Source of the DNA: Telluria antibiotica
GTDB lineage: Bacteria > Pseudomonadota > Gammaproteobacteria > Burkholderiales > Burkholderiaceae_D
Length of the DNA stretch: 64,000 bases
NCBI RefSeq assembly: GCF_011682055.1
Contig: NZ_JAAQOM010000015.1
Location: 62,001-126,000, forward strand
Direction of reading: 5' to 3'
In this document: piece by piece, positions 15,924 to 24,325 of the stretch
Numbering within the stretch: position 1 is the stretch's first letter
How the letters are laid out: every line of letters starts with the position of its first letter
Position numbers and translations under genes: made by a program
The notes under the pieces: model-generated
Database searches by the model: none
Seen by the model: only the letters and a program-made list of their open reading frames with translations
What the model was told of the DNA's origin: nothing

Positions 15924-15944
15924 TGGTAACGGTTATCGCTACCA
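15924..15944. promoter_or_regulatory. Possible LacI-type operator upstream of GH29
   Basis: Inverted arms TGGTAACG and CGCTACCA (one mismatch) are separated by 5 bp. Read on the minus strand the first 14 bases, TGGTAGCGATAACC, resemble the xylan-response box reported in Xanthomonas (TGGTAGCGCTAACA, from memory). It lies 32 bp upstream of the GH29 half-sites and also upstream of the divergent c-di-GMP gene. Confidence 0.35.
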
Positions 15945-16077
15945 AACCTAGCACAATCGAAAAACTTGTGACGTAGAGCAATTGTTGTGGGCATAATCCG
16001 AACATAACTCTAACTACTTGATTTGCCACAATAGTTGTCGTGCCGGCCACAAGCGGGGCGGCACCGCATCCCACGCC

Positions 16078-19000
16078 ATGGCCTTCCTATCCAGAGTTGC
16101 CCTGTCCGCGCTGCCAGCGCGCCTCGCCCGGCTGTATGGCCGTTCGTTGTATACCGCACTGCTCGTGCTGGTGTCCGGCGGCCTGGGCGTGCCCGCGGTC
16201 GTGGGCGGCTATCTGCTGATCGGCGTGCAGGAGCAACAGGCCGCGCGCCGCGAGCTGGACGACACGTTGCAGCGCAACGCCGACATCCTCGCGCTCGGGA
16301 TGCAGGAATCGCTGTGGAACATGAACGTGGACGCCGCGCGCTCGCTCGTCGATTCACTGATGCGCGACCCGGCCGTCGTGCACGTGCACGTGGGCGCGCA
16401 GGTTGAGGGCGATTTCATCGACCGCCGCGCGATCGCCCCGCCCGGCGGCCACGTGCTGCGGGCGGAGCGCGACGTCGTCGTGCACGGCCAGCCGATCGGC
16501 CACGTGACCGTCGAGATGGACGACAGCCGCAGCCAGCAGTCGCTGCGCGCGAAGCAGGCGCGCTATGCGCTCGTGCTGGCCGTTCAGCTGGGCGTGTCGC
16601 TGTTGTTGATCCTGATCCTGCTGCGGCGGCGCCTGCTTGCGCCGCTGGGCACGTTGATGAGCTTTTCCGACCGGCTGTCGCGCGGCAAGTTCGACGCGCC
16701 GCTCGCGCTGTCGACGAACGACGAACTGGGCCGCCTCGGCGGGCAGCTGGAGCGCATGCGTATCGCGATCGGCGACCTGTTCCAGGACATCGGCCGGCGC
16801 GAGGAGCGCTTCCGCACGATCGTCACGCAGGTGCCGGGCGCCGTGTTCCGCGCCCGGCCGGGCGGCATGATCGACTTCGTCAGCGACGCCATCGAAGACA
16901 TTTCCGGTTATCCGGCCAGCCGCTTCATCGGTGCGCACACGGACACCTGGGCCGACGTGATCTGCGCGGAAGACCGCAAGCTGCAGCGGCACTTCATCAA
17001 GGGAGCCGTGCTGGCCGCGCGCCCGTACGAGATCGAGTACCGCATCCTCGACGCCGCCGGCATCGAGCGCTGGGTGCTGGAGAGCGGCCAGCCGGTCGGG
17101 TTCGAGGGCAATGCCGTATTCTGGATCGACGGGATCATCTCCGACATCAGCGAACGCAAATACAACGAGATGCGCATCGAGGCGCTGCTGGCCGAGCAGG
17201 GTGCCGTGCTGGACAACGTCATGTTCGGCATCCTGTACGTGCGCGAGCGCCGCGTCGTGTCGACCAACCGCCGCTTCGACGAATTGTTCGGCTACGCGGA
17301 GGGCGAGCTGGTGGGCGACCCGATCGGCGTGCTGTTCCCCACCGTCGACGACTACGCGCAGGGCCTGGACGCCGCGACGCCCGTGCTGGCGGGCGGCAGC
17401 GATTTCAGCGACGACCGCGCGTTCCGGCGCCGCGACGGCAGCCTGTTCTGGTGCGCCGTCAGCGGCCGCGCGCTCGACCCGGAACGCCACGACGAGGGCA
17501 GCATCTGGGTGTTCGCCGACATCACGGAGCGGCGCCAGGCCGAGGAAAAGCTGCGCCTGTCGGCCACCGTGCTGGAACACATCGCGGACGGCGTGATGGT
17601 GATCGACGTGCACGGCCGGATCGTCGCCACGAATCCCGCGTTCACGCAGATCACCGGCTATACGGAGAGCGAGGCCGTGGGCACGCACTCGAACCTGACG
17701 CGCATGACGGGCGACGACACGGGCCTGCACGAGGCGCTGTGGGCCGACCTCGCGGAGATGGGCTTCTGGCGCGGCGAGATCCACAACCGTCGCAAGAACG
17801 GCGAAGCCTACCTCGAGTGGTTGACCGTGTCCGCGGTGCGCGACGACCACGACGCCGTCACGCACTACGTCTGCGTGTTCTCCGACATCACGAAGGTGAA
17901 GGAATCGCAGGACAAGCTGGACCACCTGGCGCACCACGACCCGCTCACGGGCCTGCCGAACCGCCTGCTGTTCCACGACCGCCTGCAGCACGCGATGGTG
18001 CGCGCGGCGCGCGACGGCAGCCAGCTCGCCGTGATGTTCATCGACCTGGACCGCTTCAAGACCGTCAACGATACGCTGGGCCACCACGTCGGCGACGAGC
18101 TGCTGAAACAGGTCGCGGGCGAGCTGATCCAATGCCTGCGCGAAGGGGACACGCTGGCGCGCCTGGGCGGCGACGAATTCATCGTGCTGCTGGAAGACGT
18201 CGACGGCGCACAAGGCGCGCGCCAGGTGGCGGAAAAGCTGATGCAGCTGTTCGAGGGGCCCGTCGTCGTTTCCGACTACGAGCTATTCGTCACCGGCAGC
18301 GTGGGCATCAGCCTGTTCCCGCGGGACGCCGTCGATATGAACGTCCTGATCCGCAATGCCGACGTGGCGATGTACCAGGCCAAGGCGCGCGGCCGCAACG
18401 GCTACCAGCTGTACGCACCGTCGATGGATGGCGACGGCGCCGAGCGCCTGCGCATGGAGGGCCTGCTGCGCCGCGCGATCGAGCGCGACGAGATCCGCCT
18501 GCACTACCAGCCGCAGGTCGACATCGAGACCGGACGGCTGACGGGCGCCGAGGCCCTCGTGCGCTGGCACAGCCCGGAACTGGGCCACGTGCCGCCCGTG
18601 CGCTTCATCCCGCTGGCCGAGGACATCGGCTTCATCGGCCAACTGGGCGCCTGGGTGCTGGAAGAGGCGTGCCGCCAGGTGGTATGCTGGGAGGCTGCCG
18701 GGCTGTATGTGCCGAAGATCGCGGTGAACCTGTCCGGGCGCCAGTTCGACCGCGGCAGCCTGGCGCCGCTCGTCGCGCGCGTGCTGGCCGACACAGGCCT
18801 CGCGCCGCAGCGCCTGCAGCTGGAGGTGACGGAATCCGTCATCATGAATACGGCCGATGCGCTCCAGTACATCAACGACCTGCACGCGCTGGGCGTGGAG
18901 CTGGCGATCGACGACTTCGGCACCGGCTACTCGTCGCTCGCCTATTTGAAGCAGCTGCCGGTGCAGACGTTGAAGATCGACCGGAGCTTCATCAAGGACA

Positions 19001-19236
19001 TCCCGGCGGACAAGGACGATGAGGCGATCGCCATCGCCATCGTCCAGCTGGGCAAGAGCCTGGACCTCGCGGTGATCGGCGAAGGTGTGGAGACGGCCGA
19101 ACAGGCAGCGTTCCTGCTGCGCCACGGCTGCCGGCGCGCGCAGGGCTATCTGTATGGCCGGCCGATGGCGCCGGGCGAATTGCTGGACACATGGAGGGAG
19201 GACGATGCGGGACACGAGCGGACCAGGTTCGGATAA
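16078..19236 (+). CDS. PAS-GGDEF-EAL c-di-GMP turnover protein
   Basis: About 1052-aa inner-membrane signalling protein. Two transmembrane helices (about 20-44 and 160-183) flank a periplasmic sensor; a HAMP-like segment and three PAS domains follow, then GGDEF and EAL. The GGDEF motif (697-701) is intact with an RxxD inhibitory site (REGD) five residues before it. The EAL domain has EALVRW (Glu825), NLSGRQF, DDFGTGYSSL, KIDRSFI and GEGVET, so both synthesis and hydrolysis look possible. The start at 16078 matches the first membrane helix; an upstream in-frame ATG at 16018 exists. It is divergent from GH29 and overlaps the next gene by 32 bp, implying coexpression. The signal is unknown. Confidence 0.92.
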   Translation: MAFLSRVALSALPARLARLYGRSLYTALLVLVSGGLGVPAVVGGYLLIGVQEQQAARRELDDTLQRNADILALGMQESLWNMNVDAARSLVDSLMRDPAVVHVHVGAQVEGDFIDRRAIAPPGGHVLRAERDVVVHGQPIGHVTVEMDDSRSQQSLRAKQARYALVLAVQLGVSLLLILILLRRRLLAPLGTLMSFSDRLSRGKFDAPLALSTNDELGRLGGQLERMRIAIGDLFQDIGRREERFRTIVTQVPGAVFRARPGGMIDFVSDAIEDISGYPASRFIGAHTDTWADVICAEDRKLQRHFIKGAVLAARPYEIEYRILDAAGIERWVLESGQPVGFEGNAVFWIDGIISDISERKYNEMRIEALLAEQGAVLDNVMFGILYVRERRVVSTNRRFDELFGYAEGELVGDPIGVLFPTVDDYAQGLDAATPVLAGGSDFSDDRAFRRRDGSLFWCAVSGRALDPERHDEGSIWVFADITERRQAEEKLRLSATVLEHIADGVMVIDVHGRIVATNPAFTQITGYTESEAVGTHSNLTRMTGDDTGLHEALWADLAEMGFWRGEIHNRRKNGEAYLEWLTVSAVRDDHDAVTHYVCVFSDITKVKESQDKLDHLAHHDPLTGLPNRLLFHDRLQHAMVRAARDGSQLAVMFIDLDRFKTVNDTLGHHVGDELLKQVAGELIQCLREGDTLARLGGDEFIVLLEDVDGAQGARQVAEKLMQLFEGPVVVSDYELFVTGSVGISLFPRDAVDMNVLIRNADVAMYQAKARGRNGYQLYAPSMDGDGAERLRMEGLLRRAIERDEIRLHYQPQVDIETGRLTGAEALVRWHSPELGHVPPVRFIPLAEDIGFIGQLGAWVLEEACRQVVCWEAAGLYVPKIAVNLSGRQFDRGSLAPLVARVLADTGLAPQRLQLEVTESVIMNTADALQYINDLHALGVELAIDDFGTGYSSLAYLKQLPVQTLKIDRSFIKDIPADKDDEAIAIAIVQLGKSLDLAVIGEGVETAEQAAFLLRHGCRRAQGYLYGRPMAPGELLDTWREDDAGHERTRFG

Positions 19237-21556
19237 GGACGAGCGGGAACGGAGGCCCGGCGTGCGCGGCATGCGCAAGGGCCGGCGGCGGTTCCTGCTC
19301 GGCGGCCTGGCTGCCGGTGCCACGCTCGTCGTGGGTTGGGGTGTCGAGCCGCCGCGCCAGCGCCTGCGCGCGACGGCGGGCAGCGCCGTGCATGACGCGG
19401 GCACCGTTGCCCTGAACGGCTGGGTCGCCATCGCGCCCGACGGCACTGTCGACGTCGTCGTCCCGCGCAGCGAGATGGGGCAGGGCGTGCACACGGCGTT
19501 GCCCATGCTGCTGGCGGAGGAACTGGACGCGCCGCTGGCAGCCGTGCGCGTCGTGCAGGCCCCCATCGACAAGATCTTCGCGAACCTCACCGTGCTGCGC
19601 GACACGCTGCCGTTCCATCCGGAAGACGTCGGCAACCTGCCGCAGGGCGCGCGCTGGATCGCCGGCAAGGTGGCGCGCGAGCTGGGCATCATGTTCACGG
19701 GCGCTTCGACGAGCGTGAAGGATGCGTGGCCGACGATGCGGGCGGCCGGCGCCGTCGCCCGTGCCATGCTGCTGCGCGCCGCCGCGGAACAGTGGAACAC
19801 GAACGCCGACACGCTGTCCACGCGCGACGGCATGGTCGTGCACCCGGATGGACGGCGCGCGCCGTACGGCCTGCTGGCCGCGCGCGCGGCCGCACTGGGC
19901 GGGAACATCGACGCGTCCGACGTGCCCCTCAAGACGCCCGCGCAATTCACCCTGATCGGCAAGCCGCTGCCGCGGCGCGATGCGGCGTCCAAGGTCAACG
20001 GGCAGGCCCGCTTCGGCATCGACGTGCGGCCCGAAGGCCTGCTGTACGCGGCGCTGCGCATGGCGCCCGTGCTGGGCGCCGGCGTCGGCGGTTTCGAGGC
20101 GGATGCGATCGCGACGCTGCCCGGCGTCGTCAAGGTCGTCGACGTGTCGGCCGCGCTGGCGCCATTGTCCGGTGCGGGCGCCGGCGTCGCCGTCGTGGCC
20201 AATGGCTGGTGGCAGGCGAAGCAGGCCGCGCTCGCGCTGCCCGTGCGCTGGACCGCGAGCCCGCATGCAGAGTTGTCGAGCGAGTCCGTGTTCGCGGGCT
20301 TCGCGCGGGCGCTCGACCGCGAGCCGGGCTACACGTATTTCGAGTCCGGCAGCCAGGACGCGCCGGAACTGGCGGGCGCGCGCACCGTGCAAGCGGAATA
20401 CCGTGCGCCGTTCCTCGCCCATGCGACGATGGAACCGCAGAACTGCACGGCGCAAGTCCTGAATGGCAAGGTGAAATTGTGGGCGCCGACGCAGGTGGCC
20501 AGCATCGCCGTGGACGTGGCGGCGAAGGTCGCCGGCGTGTCGCGCGAGGACGTGACCATCGAGGTGACGATGCTGGGCGGCGGCTTCGGCCGGCGCCTCG
20601 AGACGGACATGGTGGCGCAGGCCGTCGCCGTCGCGCTGCAGACGCGCGGCCGTCCCGTGCAGCTGATCTGGACGCGCGAGGACGACACGGGCCACGACGT
20701 CTATCGCCCGGCCGCGCTCGCGCGCTACACGGCCGGCGTGGGCGCGGACGGGCGCGTGCTGGCCTGGGACAGCAAGCTGGCCAGCGGCGCGATCGGGCAC
20801 CAGTACTTCCCGCGCAACCTGGGACTGCCCGGCGTCGGCCCGGACAAGGCGACGGCCGAGGGCGAATACGACATGCAGTATGCGATCGCGAACCGGCGCT
20901 GCCGTCACGTGGCCGTGGAGAGCGTCGTCCCCATCGGCTACTGGCGCTCGGTGGGCCACTCGCACAACGCGTTCTTCAAGGAGAGCTTCGCCGACGAACT
21001 AGCCCATGCGGGGGGCCAGGATCCGGCCGCGTGGCGGCGCGCGCTGCTGAAGGACCATCCGCGCCACCTCGCGGTGCTCGACGCCGCGCGCGCGCGCGCG
21101 GGCACGCCGGCGCAAGGGTGCGCGCATGGCCTCGCCGTGCACCAGTCGTTCGGCACGGTCGTCGCGATGGTGGCGGAGGTGTCGGTGGCGGAGGTGCCGC
21201 TGGCGGACAAGGCCATCCGCGTGCACAGGGTCGTATGCGCCGTCGACTGCGGCATCGCCGTGAATCCGAACATCGTCGCGCAGCAGGTCGAGTCGAGCGT
21301 CGTGTTCGGCCTGTCGGCCGCGCTGGCGGGCGAGATCACGTTCGCGAACGGCCAGCCGCAGCAGTCGAATTTCGGCGACTATCCCGTGCTGCGGATGGCG
21401 CAGGCGCCGGAGGTCGAGACGATCGTCATGCCCAGCGCGGCGCCGCCGGAAGGCATGGGCGAACCCGCAGTGCCGCCCGTGGCGCCGGCCGTCGCGAATG
21501 CGGTGTTCAAATTGACGGGGCAGAGGTTGCGCAGCTTGCCGCTGCGCCTCATGTAA
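19205..21556 (+). CDS. Molybdopterin oxidoreductase large subunit (IorB-like)
   Basis: 783-aa xanthine-dehydrogenase-family molybdopterin-binding subunit of the isoquinoline 1-oxidoreductase beta / aldehyde dehydrogenase type. It has a Tat-like leader (RKGRRRFLLGG), the Moco contacts MGQGVHTALPMLLAEELD and MLGGGFGRRLE, and the active-site Glu in GMGEPAVPPVAPA. GGAGGGAGG lies just before the ATG at 19205, which supports that start over 19271. The partner [2Fe-2S] subunit (IorA) that normally sits next door is absent on both sides, so electron transfer partners must be elsewhere or the gene is an orphan. It overlaps the c-di-GMP gene. The substrate cannot be predicted. Confidence 0.85.
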   Translation: MRDTSGPGSDKDERERRPGVRGMRKGRRRFLLGGLAAGATLVVGWGVEPPRQRLRATAGSAVHDAGTVALNGWVAIAPDGTVDVVVPRSEMGQGVHTALPMLLAEELDAPLAAVRVVQAPIDKIFANLTVLRDTLPFHPEDVGNLPQGARWIAGKVARELGIMFTGASTSVKDAWPTMRAAGAVARAMLLRAAAEQWNTNADTLSTRDGMVVHPDGRRAPYGLLAARAAALGGNIDASDVPLKTPAQFTLIGKPLPRRDAASKVNGQARFGIDVRPEGLLYAALRMAPVLGAGVGGFEADAIATLPGVVKVVDVSAALAPLSGAGAGVAVVANGWWQAKQAALALPVRWTASPHAELSSESVFAGFARALDREPGYTYFESGSQDAPELAGARTVQAEYRAPFLAHATMEPQNCTAQVLNGKVKLWAPTQVASIAVDVAAKVAGVSREDVTIEVTMLGGGFGRRLETDMVAQAVAVALQTRGRPVQLIWTREDDTGHDVYRPAALARYTAGVGADGRVLAWDSKLASGAIGHQYFPRNLGLPGVGPDKATAEGEYDMQYAIANRRCRHVAVESVVPIGYWRSVGHSHNAFFKESFADELAHAGGQDPAAWRRALLKDHPRHLAVLDAARARAGTPAQGCAHGLAVHQSFGTVVAMVAEVSVAEVPLADKAIRVHRVVCAVDCGIAVNPNIVAQQVESSVVFGLSAALAGEITFANGQPQQSNFGDYPVLRMAQAPEVETIVMPSAAPPEGMGEPAVPPVAPAVANAVFKLTGQRLRSLPLRLM

Positions 21557-21590
21557 AGCTCACCGGTGACAGGCAGGGTCGCCGGCGGCC

Positions 21591-21671
21591 CGTAGGGTGG
21601 GCACCCCGTGCCCACGCGTGACGTTTGCGTGATGCCGGCGTCCGCGTGGGCGGAGGGCCGCCCACCCTACG
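21591..21671. repeat. REP-like palindrome pair, copy b
   Basis: Units GTAGGGTGGGCAC...GTGCCCACG (21592-21616) and CGTGGGCGG...CCGCCCACCCTACG (21645-21671) in inverted orientation. They lie in the gap between the convergent IorB-like and thioredoxin-like genes and could act as a two-way transcription stop. Confidence 0.8.
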
Positions 21672-21688
21672 TCATCGTAGTGCCGCGT

Positions 21689-22117
21689 TTATTCGTCGGC
21701 GTTCGCCATCAACGTGCGCAAATTGCACTCGCGTTGCCACGCCTGCCGCTCCGGTGTCGATACGGCCTGGCGCGACAACTCATCGGTGCTGAGCCCCGCC
21801 TGCGCCTGGATCAGGCGGTCGGCCACGCCCGCATCGGGCAGCATCGTGCCGAAGAAGGCGACGGCGTCGCCGCGCTGCAGCAGCAGGGTGGGAAAGTTGT
21901 CGACGTCGAGGTCGCCGACGACGTCCGCCCGGTCTTCCACGTCGATCCACACGAAGGTTTTATCGGGATGACGGGCGGCCAGGCCGTCGAACGCGGCGCG
22001 GTAGGACGAGCAGGTGCCGCACCAGGCGGCGCACAGGCAAGCGACGATCCAGCCGTCGCCGCTAACGGCGGCGGCGACCTGGTCGCGGGTATCGGGCTCG
22101 AGGGTCAGACTGGACAT
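21689..22117 (-). CDS. Thioredoxin-like protein
   Basis: 142-aa protein with a thioredoxin fold and the redox motif WCGTC (AAWCGTCSSYRAAF), a cis-proline region (DNFPTLLLQRG) and a C-terminal extension of about 40 residues. No signal peptide is visible, so it is probably cytoplasmic. The motif CGTC differs from the CGPC of classical thioredoxins, which usually shifts redox potential. It is divergent from tsaB with 62 bp between, and converges with the IorB-like gene. Confidence 0.8.
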   Translation of the reverse strand: MSSLTLEPDTRDQVAAAVSGDGWIVACLCAAWCGTCSSYRAAFDGLAARHPDKTFVWIDVEDRADVVGDLDVDNFPTLLLQRGDAVAFFGTMLPDAGVADRLIQAQAGLSTDELSRQAVSTPERQAWQRECNLRTLMANADE

Positions 22118-22179
22118 GGGCGGGATTTTACAACGGTTCCGCGCTTTTGGCCGGCCGGGCCGGCGGGTTACAATATGCC

Positions 22180-22908
22180 ATGCCTATCATCCTCGCAATC
22201 GAAACCTCGTCCGAACTGGCGTCCTGCGCTTTATTGAACGGCACGGATGCCGCCGTCCTGACCCGCGAATCGGCCGGCGTGCGCACGCACTCCCAAGCCG
22301 TGCTGCCGATGGTGCAGGAGCTGCTGCGCGACGCGGGCATCGCCCTGGCCGACTGCGACGCCATCGCGTTCGGCGCCGGCCCCGGCTCGTTCACGGGTGT
22401 GCGCACGGCGTGCGGTGTGGCGCAGGGTCTCGCATTCGGCGCCCGCAAACCCGTGCTGCCGCTCGTTACCCTGGAAGCGATGGCCGAGGCCTGCCGCGCA
22501 CGCACGGGCGCGGCGGACGTCGTCGCCGTGCTCGATGCGCGCATGGGCGAAGTGTATTGGGCGCAGTACCGCTGGATGGCTGGCTGGCAGGTCGTGCGCG
22601 AGCCCGCGCTGTGCGCGCCGGCCGACGTCGCGCCGGAACTCGTGGCTGGTCTCGCCGCATGCGGCAACGGTTTTGCCGCGTACCCGGACGCGTTCGCGGC
22701 CCACGCGTTCGCCACAGGTGCACTCGCCGACATCCTCCCGCATGCGCGCGAACTGGCGGTGCTGGGCGCGGCCGCGCTGGCGGCCGGCCGCGCCGTGCCG
22801 GCCGACGACGCGCAGCCGATCTACCTGCGCAACAAGGTCGCGTACACGAGCGCGGAACGCCAGGCCATCAACGCGGCCAAGGCCGGGGCGGAGCAGGGCA
22901 AGCCATGA
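22180..22908 (+). CDS. tsaB: tRNA threonylcarbamoyladenosine biosynthesis protein TsaB
   Basis: 242-aa ASKHA-fold protein (YeaZ). It forms the complex with TsaD and TsaE that puts the t6A modification on ANN-decoding tRNAs. It shows the conserved start ILAIETSSELASCALL, the segment RTHSQAVLPMV, and FGAGPGSFTGVRTACGVAQGLAFG. The start at 22180 gives the family N-terminus; the in-frame GTG/ATG upstream would add unrelated residues. Its stop overlaps the rimI start as ATGA, giving the common tsaB-rimI pair. tsaD is not in the window. Confidence 0.95.
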   Translation: MPIILAIETSSELASCALLNGTDAAVLTRESAGVRTHSQAVLPMVQELLRDAGIALADCDAIAFGAGPGSFTGVRTACGVAQGLAFGARKPVLPLVTLEAMAEACRARTGAADVVAVLDARMGEVYWAQYRWMAGWQVVREPALCAPADVAPELVAGLAACGNGFAAYPDAFAAHAFATGALADILPHARELAVLGAAALAAGRAVPADDAQPIYLRNKVAYTSAERQAINAAKAGAEQGKP

Positions 22909-23366
22909 GTGGGGCGGCACAGCCGGCATTGCGGCCGATGGTCGTGGCCGACGTCGACGACGTGCATGAGCTCGAATGCAGCGTCTTCCCGCATCCGTGG
23001 AGCCGCACGAATTTCATGGATTCGCTGGCGAGCGGCTACGACGCGTGGGTGTTGCGCGAGCCGGAAGGCACGCTGGCCGGCTACTTCCTGCTGATGTATG
23101 CAGTGGACGAAGCCCATCTGCTCGACGTGGCCGTCGCCGCGCAGCGCCAGGGCCGCGGCCTGGGACGTTATCTGCTGGACCGGATCGCGGCCCGCGCACG
23201 CGCGGAGCGCATGGAATCGATCCTGCTCGAGGTGCGGCCGTCGAACACGCGCGCGCTGGACGTGTACCGGCGTTACGGCTATGCGGAGATCGGCCGGCGC
23301 AAAGGTTATTATCCGGCGCACGAAGGCCGGCGCGAGGATGCGATCGTGATGAGGTATATGTTATGA
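22905..23366 (+). CDS. rimI: Ribosomal protein S18-alanine N-acetyltransferase
   Basis: 153-aa GNAT enzyme that acetylates the N-terminal alanine of ribosomal protein S18. The acetyl-CoA loop is AAQRQGRGLGRYLLDRI, followed by LLEVRPSNTRALDVYRRYGYAEIGRRKGYYP, the hallmark RimI C-terminus. Start and stop overlap both neighbours by 4 bp (ATGA), so translation is likely coupled through tsaB-rimI-UDG. Confidence 0.95.
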   Translation: MSGAAQPALRPMVVADVDDVHELECSVFPHPWSRTNFMDSLASGYDAWVLREPEGTLAGYFLLMYAVDEAHLLDVAVAAQRQGRGLGRYLLDRIAARARAERMESILLEVRPSNTRALDVYRRYGYAEIGRRKGYYPAHEGRREDAIVMRYML

Positions 23367-24325
23367 ACGGTGTCAGCGAACGCGATGCCATCTTCCTGAA
23401 CGAGATGGGCCTGACCCCGCTGTGGCAGTTGCGCGCGGTGCCCGCACACGAGGGCGCGGCGGCGCCCGCAGCCGCGCCTGACGTCGCGCCGGGACCGTCG
23501 CCGCTGCAGCCCGTGGCGCAGTCGGCGTCCGCGCTGGCGCCCGTGGCCGAAGCACCGGTCGCCGAAGTGCCGGCAGCGCCCGCGCGGCGGCCCGCGCCGC
23601 CGGCCGGTCCGCGCGCGCCGGGACCATCGCCGCTGCAGCCCGTCGCACAGTCGGTATCCGCGCTGGCGCCCGTCGACACGGATTCCGCCTGGGACGACGC
23701 CGCGCTCCCGAGCGACGCGACGCCGGAAGAAATCGCCGTGATGGATTGGGACCAGCTGTCCATCGCCATCGCGGCCTGTCGCCGCTGCAGCGCCTGCCGC
23801 GAAGGCCGTGCGCCGGTGCCGGGCACGGGTGCGAAACGGGCGCGCTGGCTCGTCGCGGCCGGCGCCACGACGGCCGCCGACGAAAAAGCGCGCGTGCCGC
23901 TCGCCGGCGAGCCGGGCAAGCTGCTCGACAACATGCTGGCCGCCGTCGACCTGGCGCGCGAGCGCGACGTCTACGTCACGAACCTGATCAAGTGCCGCCC
24001 GACGACGCCGAACGGCGGCGAGCGCGCACCCACGCCGGACGAGGCGGCCGCCTGCCGTCCCTACCTCGAACGCGAAGTGGCGCTGACCGGCGCCGACATG
24101 GTGCTCACGCTGGGCCAGATCGCCGCCAACACCTTGCTGGGCCGGCCGCTGCCGGAACCGCTGGCCGGCGCGCGCGGGGACGTGCACACGCTCGACGCGG
24201 GCGGGCGCGCCGTGACCCTCGTGGCCACGCTGCATCCGGGCGAACTGCTGCGGCGCGGCGCCGACAAGGCGCTCGCGTGGGCCGACCTGTGCAGGGCAAG
24301 GAACGCCCGTGCACGATCCGGCTGA
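23363..24325 (+). CDS. Family-4-like uracil-DNA glycosylase, atypical motif A
   Basis: 320-aa protein. The C-terminal 190 residues are a family-4/5 uracil-DNA glycosylase domain with four likely Fe-S cysteines (CRRCSAC, then NLIKCRPTTPN and AAACRPYLE) and the late motif TLHPGELL. The usual motif A, GE-A/G-PG followed by acidic residues, is replaced by AAGATTAADEK near residue 165, so the expected catalytic acidic residue is not in place. Residues 1-120 are a Pro/Ala-rich linker with a duplicated segment (PGPSPLQPVAQS at 43 and 86). The start is ATGA-coupled to rimI, the position this gene usually has in Burkholderiales. Uracil excision may be weak or altered. Confidence 0.8.
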   Translation: MNGVSERDAIFLNEMGLTPLWQLRAVPAHEGAAAPAAAPDVAPGPSPLQPVAQSASALAPVAEAPVAEVPAAPARRPAPPAGPRAPGPSPLQPVAQSVSALAPVDTDSAWDDAALPSDATPEEIAVMDWDQLSIAIAACRRCSACREGRAPVPGTGAKRARWLVAAGATTAADEKARVPLAGEPGKLLDNMLAAVDLARERDVYVTNLIKCRPTTPNGGERAPTPDEAAACRPYLEREVALTGADMVLTLGQIAANTLLGRPLPEPLAGARGDVHTLDAGGRAVTLVATLHPGELLRRGADKALAWADLCRARNARARSG

